Below the pieces are notes generated by a model, which searched no databases, was not told the DNA's origin, and was given only the letters and a program-made list of their open reading frames with translations. 64,000 nt of DNA from CAYNRA01 sp046293395 (GTDB lineage Bacteria; Bacteroidota; Bacteroidia; Cytophagales; Spirosomataceae): contig JBKBOU010000003.1 in assembly GCA_046293395.1 (NCBI GenBank), positions 434,001 through 498,000 of the forward strand. The letters run 5' to 3'. Made by a program: the position numbers and the translations under genes. Of the stretch, positions 15,438 through 23,809 are shown in pieces; within the stretch, counting starts at the first letter, position 1; each line of letters starts with the position of its first letter.

Positions 15438-16040
15438 GTGAGAAAACCAAACTTTACTTTATCAGAGAACGGACTACTTCCTGCTGTCATTCAAGATTAT
15501 CTTTCAGGAAAAGTCCTCATGCTTGGGTATATGAACCAAGAAGCTTTTGACAAAACGCTAACAGAAGGTAAAGTTACGTTTTACAGTAGAAGCAAACAAA
15601 GGCTTTGGACTAAAGGAGAATCCTCTTCCAACTTCCTTCATTTTGTCTCTGCATCCGTTGATTGCGACCAAGACACAATTCTCATTCAAGCCTCTCCAGA
15701 CGGTCCTACTTGTCATACTGGCGATGATACGTGCTGGGCAGAAAAGAATACTTCCAAAACTTTATTCATTGATGAACTACGAAGAATAATTAAAGATCGG
15801 AAAGAAAACCCGACAGATAAATCGTACACAGCCTCTTTGTTTGAGAAGGGAATTAACAAAATTGCCCAAAAGGTAGGTGAAGAAGCAGTTGAGTTGGTCA
15901 TTGAAGCCAAAGATGACAATCGGTCATTATTCATTGGAGAAGCAGCAGACCTCCTTTTTCATTACCTTGTTTTATTGGAAGCAAAAGAAATTTCGCTAGA
16001 TGAAATCATGCAACTTTTAGTAACTCGTCACCAAAAATAA
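15438..16040 (+). CDS. hisIE: Bifunctional phosphoribosyl-AMP cyclohydrolase / phosphoribosyl-ATP pyrophosphatase
   Basis: Performs the second and third steps of histidine synthesis. The N-terminal HisI domain shows LMLGYMNQEAF, SRSKQRLWTKGESSSN and the metal-binding CDQDTILIQ and GPTCHTG segments. The C-terminal HisE domain, about residues 115-200, contains QKVGEEAVELVIEAKD. The frame is open back to 15285, but the N-terminus aligns with the family only from VRKPNFTLSENGLLPAVIQD. The GTG at 15438 is therefore chosen (200 residues), with an ATG at 15393 as alternative. No other his gene is in the window, so it is separated from the rest of the pathway. The next gene starts 14 bp downstream. 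Confidence 0.93.
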   Translation: MRKPNFTLSENGLLPAVIQDYLSGKVLMLGYMNQEAFDKTLTEGKVTFYSRSKQRLWTKGESSSNFLHFVSASVDCDQDTILIQASPDGPTCHTGDDTCWAEKNTSKTLFIDELRRIIKDRKENPTDKSYTASLFEKGINKIAQKVGEEAVELVIEAKDDNRSLFIGEAADLLFHYLVLLEAKEISLDEIMQLLVTRHQK

Positions 16041-16054
16041 ATCCTCTATATCCT

Positions 16055-16393
16055 ATGGTCAAATACATCGTCAAATTAGTTCTTTTGGGCATTCTCATCT
16101 TTTTCCTTCCCAATTTTGTGGATGGCATCAGTATTCAATCTTTTACAGATGCTATTGTTGTGGCTTTTCTAATGGGTGTTCTTAATACATTTTTAAAACC
16201 CATTCTTCAAATTATTGCTTTACCCATTACTTTCATGACACTTGGACTCTTTTACTTTGTCATTAACATCATCCTGGTTTATATCTGCTCTTACTTTGTT
16301 GATGGCTTCGCAGTCGTTGGTGTTATTCCACCTCTGGTATTTAGTTTCGTCATTTCATTAAGTAACTGGTTTATTGGTCTTTTCCTTGACTAA
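16055..16393 (+). CDS. Small four-helix membrane protein (phage holin family 4-like)
   Basis: A 112-residue, strongly hydrophobic protein with four predicted helices. It belongs to a widespread bacterial group annotated as phage-holin-like (superfamily IV, Pfam PF04020). The pattern LMGVLNTFLKPILQIIALPITFMTLGLFYFVIN, seen here in pieces such as LNTFLKPILQIIALPITFMT, is typical. The phage link is by name only; these are ordinary chromosomal genes of unknown function. It lies 14 bp after hisIE, so the two are likely cotranscribed, and it ends in a very strong terminator. Confidence 0.85.
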   Translation: MVKYIVKLVLLGILIFFLPNFVDGISIQSFTDAIVVAFLMGVLNTFLKPILQIIALPITFMTLGLFYFVINIILVYICSYFVDGFAVVGVIPPLVFSFVISLSNWFIGLFLD

Positions 16394-16421
16394 TTCCTTT
16401 TTTCTCGTTTCTGTCCACCCA

Positions 16422-16471
16422 AAAAATACCGTAAAAACCCCCTTTTTATAGGGGGTTTTTACGGTATTTTT
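16422..16471. terminator. Very strong bidirectional terminator
   Basis: A perfect 22-bp inverted repeat (16422-16443 and 16450-16471) with a 6-nt loop, ending in T-runs on both strands. It closes the hisIE transcript. The 240 bases between it and the MFS gene hold no other feature I can see. Confidence 0.92.
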
Positions 16472-16712
16472 CTAAAAGAATCTATATAAAATGTTGATTA
16501 TCAAATATTTAATACTTTTCGGCTTCTAACGGCTATTTTGACTTTACCTGTATTTTACGGATATTTGAATCATCAAACTTCTTCTTTATAGCCTTGACAA
16601 TGACTAATAAATAAAAGAATAGATTCAAATTGGCATTCATTCAATTTTTCTACTCTTTTTGTGCAATTTTTAGGATTGCAAAACTAAGTGGTTACAAAAT
16701 AGGAGCTAATAT

Positions 16713-17918
16713 TTAATTAGTTCCTATTTTTTTTAGTGCAATTTGAGCGAGGAAGAATGTGATACCAACAAGCAGAGTTCCCATGATAAAGGGTGCTGAC
16801 GGTAAATAAATCATTGCTTTATCAGATGTAAAAAAGCTAAAGAGTCCTAGCATTAGTGGCTGGCCGAGTATAGCTGCGAGACTGTTTAAGCTTGTCAAAG
16901 CACCTTGTAGCACACCCTGTTCGGATGGTGAGACTACGGAAGACATAATCCCTTGGAAAGCAGGGCCTGCCAAACCACCGAATGAGTAAAGGGCTACAAT
17001 AGCATACATTTGCCAACCTTCTTGTGCAAGAGCAAAAAGCAATAAACCGATAAAATTTAAGAGTAGCCCAAGCAAAAGTGTTTTCGACTGTCCTAATTTT
17101 TTGATAATTAGCCGGATTGCACCGCCTTGAACGATAGCAACCATAACACCTATAAAACCGAGAGATAAGCCTACCTCCCACTCTGTCCATCCAAATCGCT
17201 CTATTGTGTAGAATGACCAAGTTCCTTGTGTTGCAAAATTCGACATATATACTAAAAATATACAAAGAAGAAGAGAGGCTATCACGGGATATGAGGTAAA
17301 TTTTAAGATAGCACCAATTGGATTTGCTTCACGAATTGAGAACTTCTTCCTATTTTCCCTCTTTAGTGACTCTGGGAGAATGAAGTATCCATACAGTGCA
17401 TTGAGAAGCGTAAGGGCAGCCGACATCCAGAAAGGCGCTCTCAAGCCAAAACCAGCCATGAGACCACCCAATGCTGGCCCAATAATGAAACCAATTCCGA
17501 AAGCGGCTCCTAGAATACCAAAATTTTGCGCTCGTTTTTCAGGTTCACTAATATCGGCGATGTATGCACCTGCTGTGGTAAAGCTAGCTCCAAAAATACC
17601 GGCTATCATTCTACCTATAAACAGCCATGCGATAGATGTTGATAATGCAAGGAGAATATAATCTAGCCCAAACCCCAACAAAGCCAATAACAGTACGGGT
17701 CTTCTCCCATATTGATCACTTAATCCACCGATAATCGGTGAAAATATAAGTTGCATAACGGAATACGTAGTGATGAGTCCGGCAGCGTATCCTGCTGCTT
17801 TACTTACATTTGTTTGAGTAAGCTCCTGAATTAGACTTGGTAGAATAGGAATAATAATTCCAATTCCAATTACATCAAGCAAGACAGTTACGAAGATAAA
17901 TAGAAGGGCTTTATTCAT
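16713..17918 (-). CDS. MFS transporter, TetA-like (TCR/Tet family)
   Basis: A 401-residue, 12-helix major facilitator. The N-terminus (MNKALLFIFVTVLLDVIGIGIIIPILPSLI, partly LLDVIGIGIIIPILP) and the motif A loop GGLSDQYGRRPVLLL match the drug/H+ antiporter branch containing TetA. The pattern AGAYIADISEPEKRAQNFG also fits. Chromosomal members of this group in Bacteroidota are common and many do not give tetracycline resistance, so export of small drug-like compounds is inferred and the substrate is unknown. No TetR-type repressor gene is adjacent. It lies 70 bp downstream of tuf, behind the tuf terminator. Confidence 0.88.
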   Translation of the reverse strand: MNKALLFIFVTVLLDVIGIGIIIPILPSLIQELTQTNVSKAAGYAAGLITTYSVMQLIFSPIIGGLSDQYGRRPVLLLALLGFGLDYILLALSTSIAWLFIGRMIAGIFGASFTTAGAYIADISEPEKRAQNFGILGAAFGIGFIIGPALGGLMAGFGLRAPFWMSAALTLLNALYGYFILPESLKRENRKKFSIREANPIGAILKFTSYPVIASLLLCIFLVYMSNFATQGTWSFYTIERFGWTEWEVGLSLGFIGVMVAIVQGGAIRLIIKKLGQSKTLLLGLLLNFIGLLLFALAQEGWQMYAIVALYSFGGLAGPAFQGIMSSVVSPSEQGVLQGALTSLNSLAAILGQPLMLGLFSFFTSDKAMIYLPSAPFIMGTLLVGITFFLAQIALKKIGTN

Positions 17919-17941
17919 ATTTTTAGGATGTCTATAAAATA

Positions 17942-17969
17942 AAAAAGCACTCCTTTCGGAGTGCTTTTT
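17942..17969 (-). terminator. tuf terminator
   Basis: A perfect 12-bp stem (17942-17953 and 17958-17969) with a TTTC loop and T-runs lies 20 bp beyond the tuf stop. Confidence 0.93.
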
Positions 17970-17989
17970 CTATAAAGAGAATAAGGAAA

Positions 17990-19177
17990 TTATTCTAAGA
18001 TTTCAGTAACCTGTCCAGCACCTACTGTACGTCCACCTTCACGAATTGCAAAACGAAGACCTTTGTCCATTGCAATTGCGTTGATTAAGTTTACAGTGAT
18101 TGTTACGTTATCACCAGGCATTACCATTTCTACGTTCTCAGGCAAGAAAATTTCGCCTGTTACGTCCGTTGTACGGAAGTAGAACTGAGGACGGTATTTG
18201 TTAAAGAATGGAGTGTGACGTCCACCTTCTTCTTTCGAAAGTACGTAAACCTCTGCTTTGAATTTCGTGTGAGGCTTCACAGAACCTGGCTTACAAATAA
18301 CCATACCACGACGGATAGCTTCTTTGTCAATACCACGAAGTAGAAGACCTACGTTATCACCAGCTTCACCTCTGTCAAGGATTTTACGGAACATCTCAAC
18401 ACCTGTTACAGTTGATTTAAGACCTTCAGCACCCATACCCAAGATATCTACTTGGTCACCTGTGTTGATAACACCTGTTTCGATACGACCAGTTGCTACA
18501 GTACCACGACCAGTGATTGAGAACACGTCCTCAACAGGCATCAAGAAAGGCTTATCAGTTGCACGAGCTGGAAGTGGAATCCAGTTATCAACTGCATCCA
18601 TCAAATCTTCGATAGTTTTTACCCACTTGTCTTCTCCGTTCAAACCACCTAGAGCAGAACCTTGAATGACTGGGATGTTGTCACCATCAAATTTATAGAA
18701 TGACAATAACTCACGAATTTCCATTTCTACTAGTTCAAGAAGTTCGGGATCGTCAACCATGTCAACTTTGTTCATGAAAACAACAAGCTGAGGAACACCA
18801 ACCTGACGAGCAAGAAGGATGTGCTCACGAGTTTGTGGCATTGGACCGTCAGTTGCAGCAACAACGATGATAGCACCGTCCATTTGAGCCGCACCCGTAA
18901 CCATGTTTTTAACGTAGTCAGCGTGACCAGGACAGTCAACGTGCGCGTAGTGACGGTTAGCAGTTTCGTATTCAACGTGAGACGTATTGATAGTGATACC
19001 ACGTTCTTTCTCTTCTGGTGCGTTATCGATTGAAGAGAAGTCTCTTAATTTGGCTAAACCTTTATTAGCAAGAACCGTTGTGATTGCTGCTGTTAAAGTT
19101 GTTTTACCGTGGTCAACGTGACCGATTGTACCAATATTTACGTGTGGTTTACTACGGTCAAAATTCTCCTTTGCCAT
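17990..19177 (-). CDS. tuf: Elongation factor Tu
   Basis: GTPase that delivers aminoacyl-tRNA to the ribosome. The 395-residue product has GHVDHGKTTLTAAIT (P-loop), DCPGHADYVKNM (G3) and NKVDMVDD (G4), followed by the two beta-barrel domains. It is the last gene of a unit tRNA-Tyr, tRNA-Gly, tRNA-Thr, tuf, with the first tRNA promoter at 19566-19596. The gap of about 100 bp from tRNA-Thr shows no separate consensus promoter. A strong terminator follows, so the usual secE-nusG-rpl genes do not continue from it here. Confidence 0.98.
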   Translation of the reverse strand: MAKENFDRSKPHVNIGTIGHVDHGKTTLTAAITTVLANKGLAKLRDFSSIDNAPEEKERGITINTSHVEYETANRHYAHVDCPGHADYVKNMVTGAAQMDGAIIVVAATDGPMPQTREHILLARQVGVPQLVVFMNKVDMVDDPELLELVEMEIRELLSFYKFDGDNIPVIQGSALGGLNGEDKWVKTIEDLMDAVDNWIPLPARATDKPFLMPVEDVFSITGRGTVATGRIETGVINTGDQVDILGMGAEGLKSTVTGVEMFRKILDRGEAGDNVGLLLRGIDKEAIRRGMVICKPGSVKPHTKFKAEVYVLSKEEGGRHTPFFNKYRPQFYFRTTDVTGEIFLPENVEMVMPGDNVTITVNLINAIAMDKGLRFAIREGGRTVGAGQVTEILE

Positions 19178-19275
19178 GTTATAAAATCTAATTTAAAAAG
19201 TTTCAGTTTAAAAATCTATGCAAAACGGCGACACCCGTGTCTAGATACAACTAGCATAAATGATACGAAGTGGCG

Positions 19276-19347
<72 letters not shown>

Positions 19348-19358
19348 TTATGGAATTG

Positions 19359-19431
19359 AGCGGGAGACGGGGCTCGAACCCGCCACCTATAGCTTGGAAG
19401 GCTATCGCTCTACCAAATGAGCTACTCCCGC
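19359..19431 (-). tRNA. tRNA-Gly (TCC)
   Basis: A 73-nt cloverleaf: GCGGGAG pairs with CTCCCGC, anticodon loop CTTCCAA. Eleven bases separate it from tRNA-Thr. Confidence 0.95.
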
Positions 19432-19444
19432 TTATAAAGTACCG

Positions 19445-19527
19445 TGGGGGCGGATGGATTCGAACCACCGTAGGCGTACACCAGCAGATTTACAGTCTGC
19501 CCCATTTGGCCACTCTGGTACACCCCC
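19445..19527 (-). tRNA. tRNA-Tyr (GTA)
   Basis: An 83-nt type II tRNA with a long variable arm: GGGGGTG pairs with CGCCCCC, anticodon loop CTGTAAA. It is the first member of the tRNA-tuf transcript. Confidence 0.95.
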
Positions 19528-19565
19528 TTATTTAGCTACGTATTAACATTAACTAAATTGAGTTG

Positions 19566-19596
19566 CAAAAGTAAATACTAAATTATTAATATCCAA
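19566..19596 (-). promoter_or_regulatory. Promoter of the tRNA-Tyr/Gly/Thr-tuf unit
   Basis: Minus-strand TTG (19596-19594) followed after 20 bp by TACTTTTG (19573-19566). The predicted start is about 30 bp before tRNA-Tyr. Confidence 0.75.
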
Positions 19597-19615
19597 ACAT
19601 ATTTAAAAAAAAGTG

Positions 19616-20593
19616 TTATATTCTTACACCAAACGACCAAACTCGCTCATTTCTACCTTCTACTTGAAATAATGACGTAAAATCATTCTTGAAGAAGAAT
19701 TTCATTCCTGAAACTTTACCTACTTCCAGCCCCCAACCAACAAATAATTTACTCATATTGAAATCACTTTTTAGTTTCTGTCTTCCTTCCTCTCTCGATT
19801 TCACCTTAGAAAAACCTCCATATCTAAAACCCACACTCGGCCCCGTGCTCAACATCCAGCCCGAATCTTTAAGTCCAACATTTATAGTCAATGGAACATT
19901 TACCATAGGTACTACTACTTTTGACTTTTTGAGTGGTACACTTGAAACGACGAAACGAGTTACCTCCGCTTGCTCTTCAATACGTCTATCATTCTTGAGA
20001 TGAAAATTATACCAAGCGATTTCAGGTGCTGTACCAACTGCAAATTCAAGGTTACGAAATTTACCTATATATGAATACTTTTTGAAAGAAATAGCAAAAT
20101 ACCTAGACCTCCAATCATTCAATTTGTTATCTGCTTGAATTGTATTTACTGGATTCCACTGATTAAATCCAAGATAAATACCTACATCTCTCTTTGGAAA
20201 AAACGAAGGTACTTTTACTTGTTTCTCACTTTTACTTTTTTCATTTTCGTCGTTCCCTTCATTTATGCCTTCATTCACAATTCGAATATTCAGACAATTC
20301 GTCTCATTCATACAAAGTCTATATTCTTTATACGATTGACCTCTCTTCATAAAAGTTTCGATAGAATCTAATTGTACCTCATTTGCACCAAGTTCACGCA
20401 TCAGACTTAATGTTGTTAAATTGGAAGGCAAATTAGGGACGTCTATGGTTAGTTGAATTTTTACTTTTTTAGAGAACTCCTTATCGTAAAATTCAATGGT
20501 AGTCGAATCAATATCCATTTTTTCAGCTTGCACGTTTTCTACTTGAAAGATAAAAAACAGCAAACAACACATCAAAATATGTACTTTTTTCAT
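19616..20593 (-). CDS. Secreted beta-barrel-like protein in a sigma-factor operon
   Basis: I do not recognise the family. The 325-residue product starts with a signal peptide (MKKVHILMCCLLFFIFQVENVQA). A 100-residue N-terminal region is followed by a low-complexity acidic and lysine linker (NEGNDENEKSKSEKQ). The C-terminal half has repeated amphipathic strands (RYFAISFKKYSYIGKF, WMLSTGPSVGFRYGGF) and ends FGVRI, which fits an outer-membrane beta-barrel. Its start overlaps the preceding gene by 4 bp. It is thus the third gene of an ECF sigma, membrane anti-sigma candidate, envelope protein operon, and may be the sensor or the main output of that system. Function is inferred from context only. 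Confidence 0.75.
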   Translation of the reverse strand: MKKVHILMCCLLFFIFQVENVQAEKMDIDSTTIEFYDKEFSKKVKIQLTIDVPNLPSNLTTLSLMRELGANEVQLDSIETFMKRGQSYKEYRLCMNETNCLNIRIVNEGINEGNDENEKSKSEKQVKVPSFFPKRDVGIYLGFNQWNPVNTIQADNKLNDWRSRYFAISFKKYSYIGKFRNLEFAVGTAPEIAWYNFHLKNDRRIEEQAEVTRFVVSSVPLKKSKVVVPMVNVPLTINVGLKDSGWMLSTGPSVGFRYGGFSKVKSREEGRQKLKSDFNMSKLFVGWGLEVGKVSGMKFFFKNDFTSLFQVEGRNERVWSFGVRI

Positions 20594-21318
20594 TCCTTAC
20601 TCAATTTATTTTTAAACCAAGTTACTCTCGACTTGAACTCGTTGGCCTCGTTGTATAAAAAATTATCTTCTTTTGTGAATAGCTTAGCAATCGTTGCTTT
20701 CTCGTCTATAATTTCACCATACTTTAAAAGCATCAACTCTTGTACAAAGACATCTCCTTTCTTTACCTCTTCCTCAACAATTGAGTTGCTTGCCAAAATC
20801 ACCCAATTGTTTCCGTTAATTTTATCTATTTTTTGATCAAACTGAACGTCCAATAGAAAAGCATTCATGCTAGCCATTTTATCCATATTGGATGTATTCA
20901 ACTTACCCAGAAATCTCTCGTCATCCTTCGTAAATTCATTTTGTACAGAATCTACTTGTAATAAACCCTGTTTTTGAACTGTCTCACCTTTTGCAAACCA
21001 TGTTGACTTCTTAGTTTGCTTTCTCTCTTTGCTATTTGGATAAAACTGAGCAATTCTCGAATCATTTTTTATAGGTTTACCAGTATCTCCCGTATCTACT
21101 TTTTGCACTATGGTACTATTTCTAGCCTCTTTTCTATCTTCCTGATTCAAATAAACAAGAAAAGCAAGACTACCCAATACGACTCCAGCTGCTACTCTCC
21201 AGATTCCATTACTTCTATGTAAGACCAATCGACTCTGTTTTTTTCTAAACAGATCATTCGCTCTTTGTGAAGGAAGGACTTCCAAATTTTGTATTTTCTT
21301 TACCAATTCATCTTCCAT
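20590..21318 (-). CDS. Probable membrane-bound anti-sigma factor
   Basis: A 242-residue protein with about 65 cytoplasmic residues, a single membrane helix (WRVAAGVVLGSLAFLVYLN) and a periplasmic domain of about 150 residues. The short N-terminal domain followed by one helix, two bases after an ECF sigma gene, is the normal layout of an anti-sigma factor. No zinc-type HxxxCxxC motif is visible, so assignment rests on position and topology. The periplasmic part has no domain I recognise and could sense an envelope signal. It overlaps the beta-barrel gene by 4 bp, which implies translational coupling. Confidence 0.7.
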   Translation of the reverse strand: MEDELVKKIQNLEVLPSQRANDLFRKKQSRLVLHRSNGIWRVAAGVVLGSLAFLVYLNQEDRKEARNSTIVQKVDTGDTGKPIKNDSRIAQFYPNSKERKQTKKSTWFAKGETVQKQGLLQVDSVQNEFTKDDERFLGKLNTSNMDKMASMNAFLLDVQFDQKIDKINGNNWVILASNSIVEEEVKKGDVFVQELMLLKYGEIIDEKATIAKLFTKEDNFLYNEANEFKSRVTWFKNKLSKE

Positions 21319-21320
21319 AA

Positions 21321-21887
21321 TTATTTAACTTGTCTTATGGTATTATTTTCTTTTTCGATTTGTTCCCGTAATATTGCTTTTGCTCTGCTCAGTTGGGATT
21401 TCGACGTTCCTTCTGAAATTCCTAAATTTTCTGCAATCTCTGTATGTGAAAAACCTTCCAATACATACATATTAAAAACGGTTCTGTACCCAACGGGTAA
21501 ATCTGATATCATTTTATACAACTCCTCCGCTTCTAAACTTGTGAATGCCTCAATGCTGAACTCCGATTCGTAGTCATCCGTCGCAACCCAATAAACCTTG
21601 GGACCTCTCAGTTTCATCAAACATTCGTTAACCATTATTCTTTTTATCCAACCTTCGAAAGAACCCTCTCCTTTGTATGAGTCAATTTTAGTAAAAACCT
21701 TCATAAAGGCTTCAATCATACTATCTTCTGCCAACATTTGATCCTTCAGGTAGCGCATACAAAGAGCTAACATTTTGGGTGCTAACTTTTCGTACAGGTA
21801 GGTTTGTGCGTCTTTTTTTTGTTTTTTTAACGCAAACACCAACTGAATTTCGTCTTTGTAATCTTTTTGTTGGAAAAGTTTCAACAT
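21321..21887 (-). CDS. ECF-type RNA polymerase sigma factor
   Basis: A 188-residue sigma-70 family regulator. Region 2 is seen in LYEKLAPKMLALCMRYLKDQ and AEDSMIEAFMKVFTKIDSY. Region 4 is seen in LPVGYRTVFNMYVLEGFSHTEIAENLGISEGTSKSQLSRAK (for example FSHTEIAENLGISEGTSKSQ). The longest frame begins at a TTG (21911); the ATG at 21887 aligns better with relatives and is used. It leads a three-gene unit with the probable anti-sigma and a beta-barrel protein. Such units usually regulate themselves, but no clear promoter could be placed. Its regulon is unknown. Confidence 0.92.
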   Translation of the reverse strand: MLKLFQQKDYKDEIQLVFALKKQKKDAQTYLYEKLAPKMLALCMRYLKDQMLAEDSMIEAFMKVFTKIDSYKGEGSFEGWIKRIMVNECLMKLRGPKVYWVATDDYESEFSIEAFTSLEAEELYKMISDLPVGYRTVFNMYVLEGFSHTEIAENLGISEGTSKSQLSRAKAILREQIEKENNTIRQVK

Positions 21888-21939
21888 ATCATTTGCTTGG
21901 GTTATTTCCAAGATGCATTCTTTGGAAACTAGGTTGCAT

Positions 21940-21966
21940 AAAAAAAGGGCACGAAGCCCTTTTTTT
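21940..21966 (-). terminator. Terminator at the end of the oxidase cluster
   Basis: A perfect 11-bp stem (21940-21950 and 21956-21966) with T-runs. It overlaps the stop codon of the last oxidase-cluster gene and separates it from the sigma-factor operon. Confidence 0.85.
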
Positions 21967-22237
21967 ATTTTTTAAATATGTCATTCAATCTAGCCTCCAA
22001 AGTTAATCTTTCCTTTAACTCTTTTTTTCCTGTTCTGTACCACAGAAAGCCCACGATAAGTACCAGCAAGTAAGGCATTGAAAGCAGATAAAGAATTCCA
22101 AAATTAATACCAGTTCCAATTACTCCTCTACCTTCGCTCAAATTACTACCGACTGTCGCTCTACACATAGCACATTGTGCAGCAGCGTCTATCATTGTTC
22201 CCAACAAAAGGAATAAAACTATGACTATTTTTCTCAT
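21965..22237 (-). CDS. Small exported CxxC membrane protein of the oxidase cluster
   Basis: A 90-residue protein. An N-terminal signal-like helix (MRKIVIVLFLLLGTMIDAAA) is followed directly by QCAMCRATV, a CxxC motif near the start of the mature protein. A glycine-rich segment and a second helix (YLLSMPYLLVLIVGFLWY) come next, with a basic cytoplasmic tail. Similar short proteins occur at the ends of oxidase clusters in Bacteroidota but I know no established function. A role in copper or thiol handling during oxidase assembly is possible because a SCO protein gene lies three genes upstream. It is 11 bp from the DUF420 gene. Confidence 0.75.
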   Translation of the reverse strand: MRKIVIVLFLLLGTMIDAAAQCAMCRATVGSNLSEGRGVIGTGINFGILYLLSMPYLLVLIVGFLWYRTGKKELKERLTLEARLNDIFKK

Positions 22238-22248
22238 TTCATTTTACT

Positions 22249-22767
22249 TTAATTGTAGTAAGGAGAAATCATTAAGTACGCGATAACACCCGTCACGGAT
22301 ACATATAACCAGATAGGAAATGCAATTTTTGTCACTTTTTTATGTTCAGCAAATTGTTTTGTGACTGCAAAATACATTGCTCTGAGCACAAATGGCAATA
22401 CTACTAACGAAAGCAATATGTGGCTAATCAGAATGAAGTAATAGAAATATCTGATAGATCCGACGCCTCCGAACTTAGTAGATTCATTTGTGAGATGATA
22501 TAATACGTAAAAAACAAGGAAGATAGCCCCCAAAACAAAGGCGAATCTCATTAAATTTTGGTGAAGTTCAATTTTTTTGGATTTAATTGCCCAGACTGCT
22601 ATAACTAGAACGACAGAAGTCAAGGAATTAATGAATGCGTTTATATGCGGTAACATCTTTGTCCATTGACCTAGTTGTGCTTTTTGGGGCAAACCGAGTA
22701 GAATAGCTACTACAAGCGGGATTATAACTGAAACTATATTTATAAACTTCGTTGATTTTACTTCCAT
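22249..22767 (-). CDS. DUF420 membrane protein
   Basis: A 172-residue protein with about five helices, of the DUF420 family often found in heme-copper oxidase clusters. Features are a HINAFINSLTSVVLVIAVWAI helix (HINAFINSLTSVVLV) and histidines in LYHLTNES and LISHILLSLVVLP that face the membrane and could bind heme or metal. A role in oxidase biogenesis is inferred from relatives in Firmicutes (CtaM-like). The Met at 22767 is chosen because earlier Met codons overlap the SCO gene, which ends at 22772. Confidence 0.85.
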   Translation of the reverse strand: MEVKSTKFINIVSVIIPLVVAILLGLPQKAQLGQWTKMLPHINAFINSLTSVVLVIAVWAIKSKKIELHQNLMRFAFVLGAIFLVFYVLYHLTNESTKFGGVGSIRYFYYFILISHILLSLVVLPFVLRAMYFAVTKQFAEHKKVTKIAFPIWLYVSVTGVIAYLMISPYYN

Positions 22768-22771
22768 TATC

Positions 22772-23467
22772 TCATTCTTTATCATTAAAACCTTCAAGAA
22801 GAACCTTGATTTCTACGTTTAGGCGTTTTATTTCCTCTTTGCTTGTCCCATCGTAAATACCTCGCACAAAACCCTTATTGTCTATTAGTAACAACTTTTC
22901 GGAATGAATAAATGTTTCATCTGGGTTTGTGATTGTCGAATCGTATGCGGAAGCATCAGCGACAGGCAACTTGAACCCTTTGATAGCCAAGTCATATATA
23001 TACGATTTTTCACCTGTTAGTAAGTGCCATTGACTTAAATCAAGCTCATTTTCTTGCGCATATTTTTTCAAAACGGCTGGAGTATCAAATTTGGGGTCTA
23101 TCGAAATAGATACAATTTTAACTCGTTCATTCCCTTTAAATTCTTCTTGTACGGCTTTTTGGTTCCGTGTGATAACTGGACAAACAGTGCCACATCTTGA
23201 AAAAAAGAAGCTGACTACATAAATTTTGTCTTTAAATTCACCCGAATTTATAGTATTGGCTTCTTGATTGATCAGTTCAAAGTTGGGTATTTGATGAAAA
23301 ACCGTATCCCCGTTACTTATCAAAACCTCCCCGTTGTCCTGAATAACAGGCATGAAATATGGAAGGTTAAACTTATTTTCTCCAAATACCTTTAAGAAAA
23401 TAAAAACGGAGGCCGGAACAACCAATAATGCTATTAGTATTCCGGCCTTTACATATTTATTTGTCAT
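22772..23467 (-). CDS. SCO1/SenC-family copper chaperone
   Basis: A 231-residue thioredoxin-fold protein anchored by one N-terminal helix (AGILIALLVVPASVFIFL). It carries the SCO copper-binding set: CGTVCP (CxxxC) and the distal histidine in ETFIHSEKLLLID. SCO proteins load the CuA centre of oxidase subunit II. This fits its place between subunit IV and DUF420 genes and the CuA-type ctaC in the same cluster. The ATG at 23467 gives a normal anchor; the longer open frame overlaps the subunit IV gene. Confidence 0.93.
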   Translation of the reverse strand: MTNKYVKAGILIALLVVPASVFIFLKVFGENKFNLPYFMPVIQDNGEVLISNGDTVFHQIPNFELINQEANTINSGEFKDKIYVVSFFFSRCGTVCPVITRNQKAVQEEFKGNERVKIVSISIDPKFDTPAVLKKYAQENELDLSQWHLLTGEKSYIYDLAIKGFKLPVADASAYDSTITNPDETFIHSEKLLLIDNKGFVRGIYDGTSKEEIKRLNVEIKVLLEGFNDKE

Positions 23468-23469
23468 CT

Positions 23470-23790
23470 TTATATGTTTCCGATGTAACCACCTTCTGCA
23501 ATCAAAGCAACCAATAGCCATACTACAAAGAGTGCTGGTAAGACAACAGACCAAACAAAGACTTTGACCTCTTGTTTTAAGTGCATAAAAGTACCTACGA
23601 TATAGAATGCTTTAACGATTGTCATCAGGATGAAGATAATAATTTTCGTCCATTTGAACTGATCGGTATCTAAACCAAAAGCGATTGCAAATTCAAGAGC
23701 TGTAAGTACTAAAAGAATTACAAATACCCTCCACAACTCTTTTGTTTGTGGTTTAATTTTCTCGCCAGAATTATTTATTTGACTTGCCAT
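23470..23790 (-). CDS. ctaF: Cytochrome c oxidase subunit IV (prokaryotic)
   Basis: A 106-residue protein with three membrane helices (LWRVFVILLVLTALEFAIAF, IIIFILMTIVKAFYIVGTF, VWSVVLPALFVVWLLVAL) and the MHLKQE turn typical of the small subunit IV of bacterial aa3/caa3 oxidases. It stabilises the oxidase complex. It starts 19 bp after subunit III and ends 2 bp before the SCO gene. Confidence 0.9.
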   Translation of the reverse strand: MASQINNSGEKIKPQTKELWRVFVILLVLTALEFAIAFGLDTDQFKWTKIIIFILMTIVKAFYIVGTFMHLKQEVKVFVWSVVLPALFVVWLLVALIAEGGYIGNI

Positions 23791-23809
23791 GATGATATTA
23801 TTTTGACTA

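Noticed and set aside
16055..16393. Prophage remnant because of the holin-like name
   Set aside because: No phage genes are nearby. The family is a common chromosomal membrane protein named by distant resemblance.
16713..17918. Tetracycline-resistance gene
   Set aside because: The protein is TetA-like by family, but there is no TetR-type regulator, mobile context or specific residue evidence, so only an MFS exporter is called.
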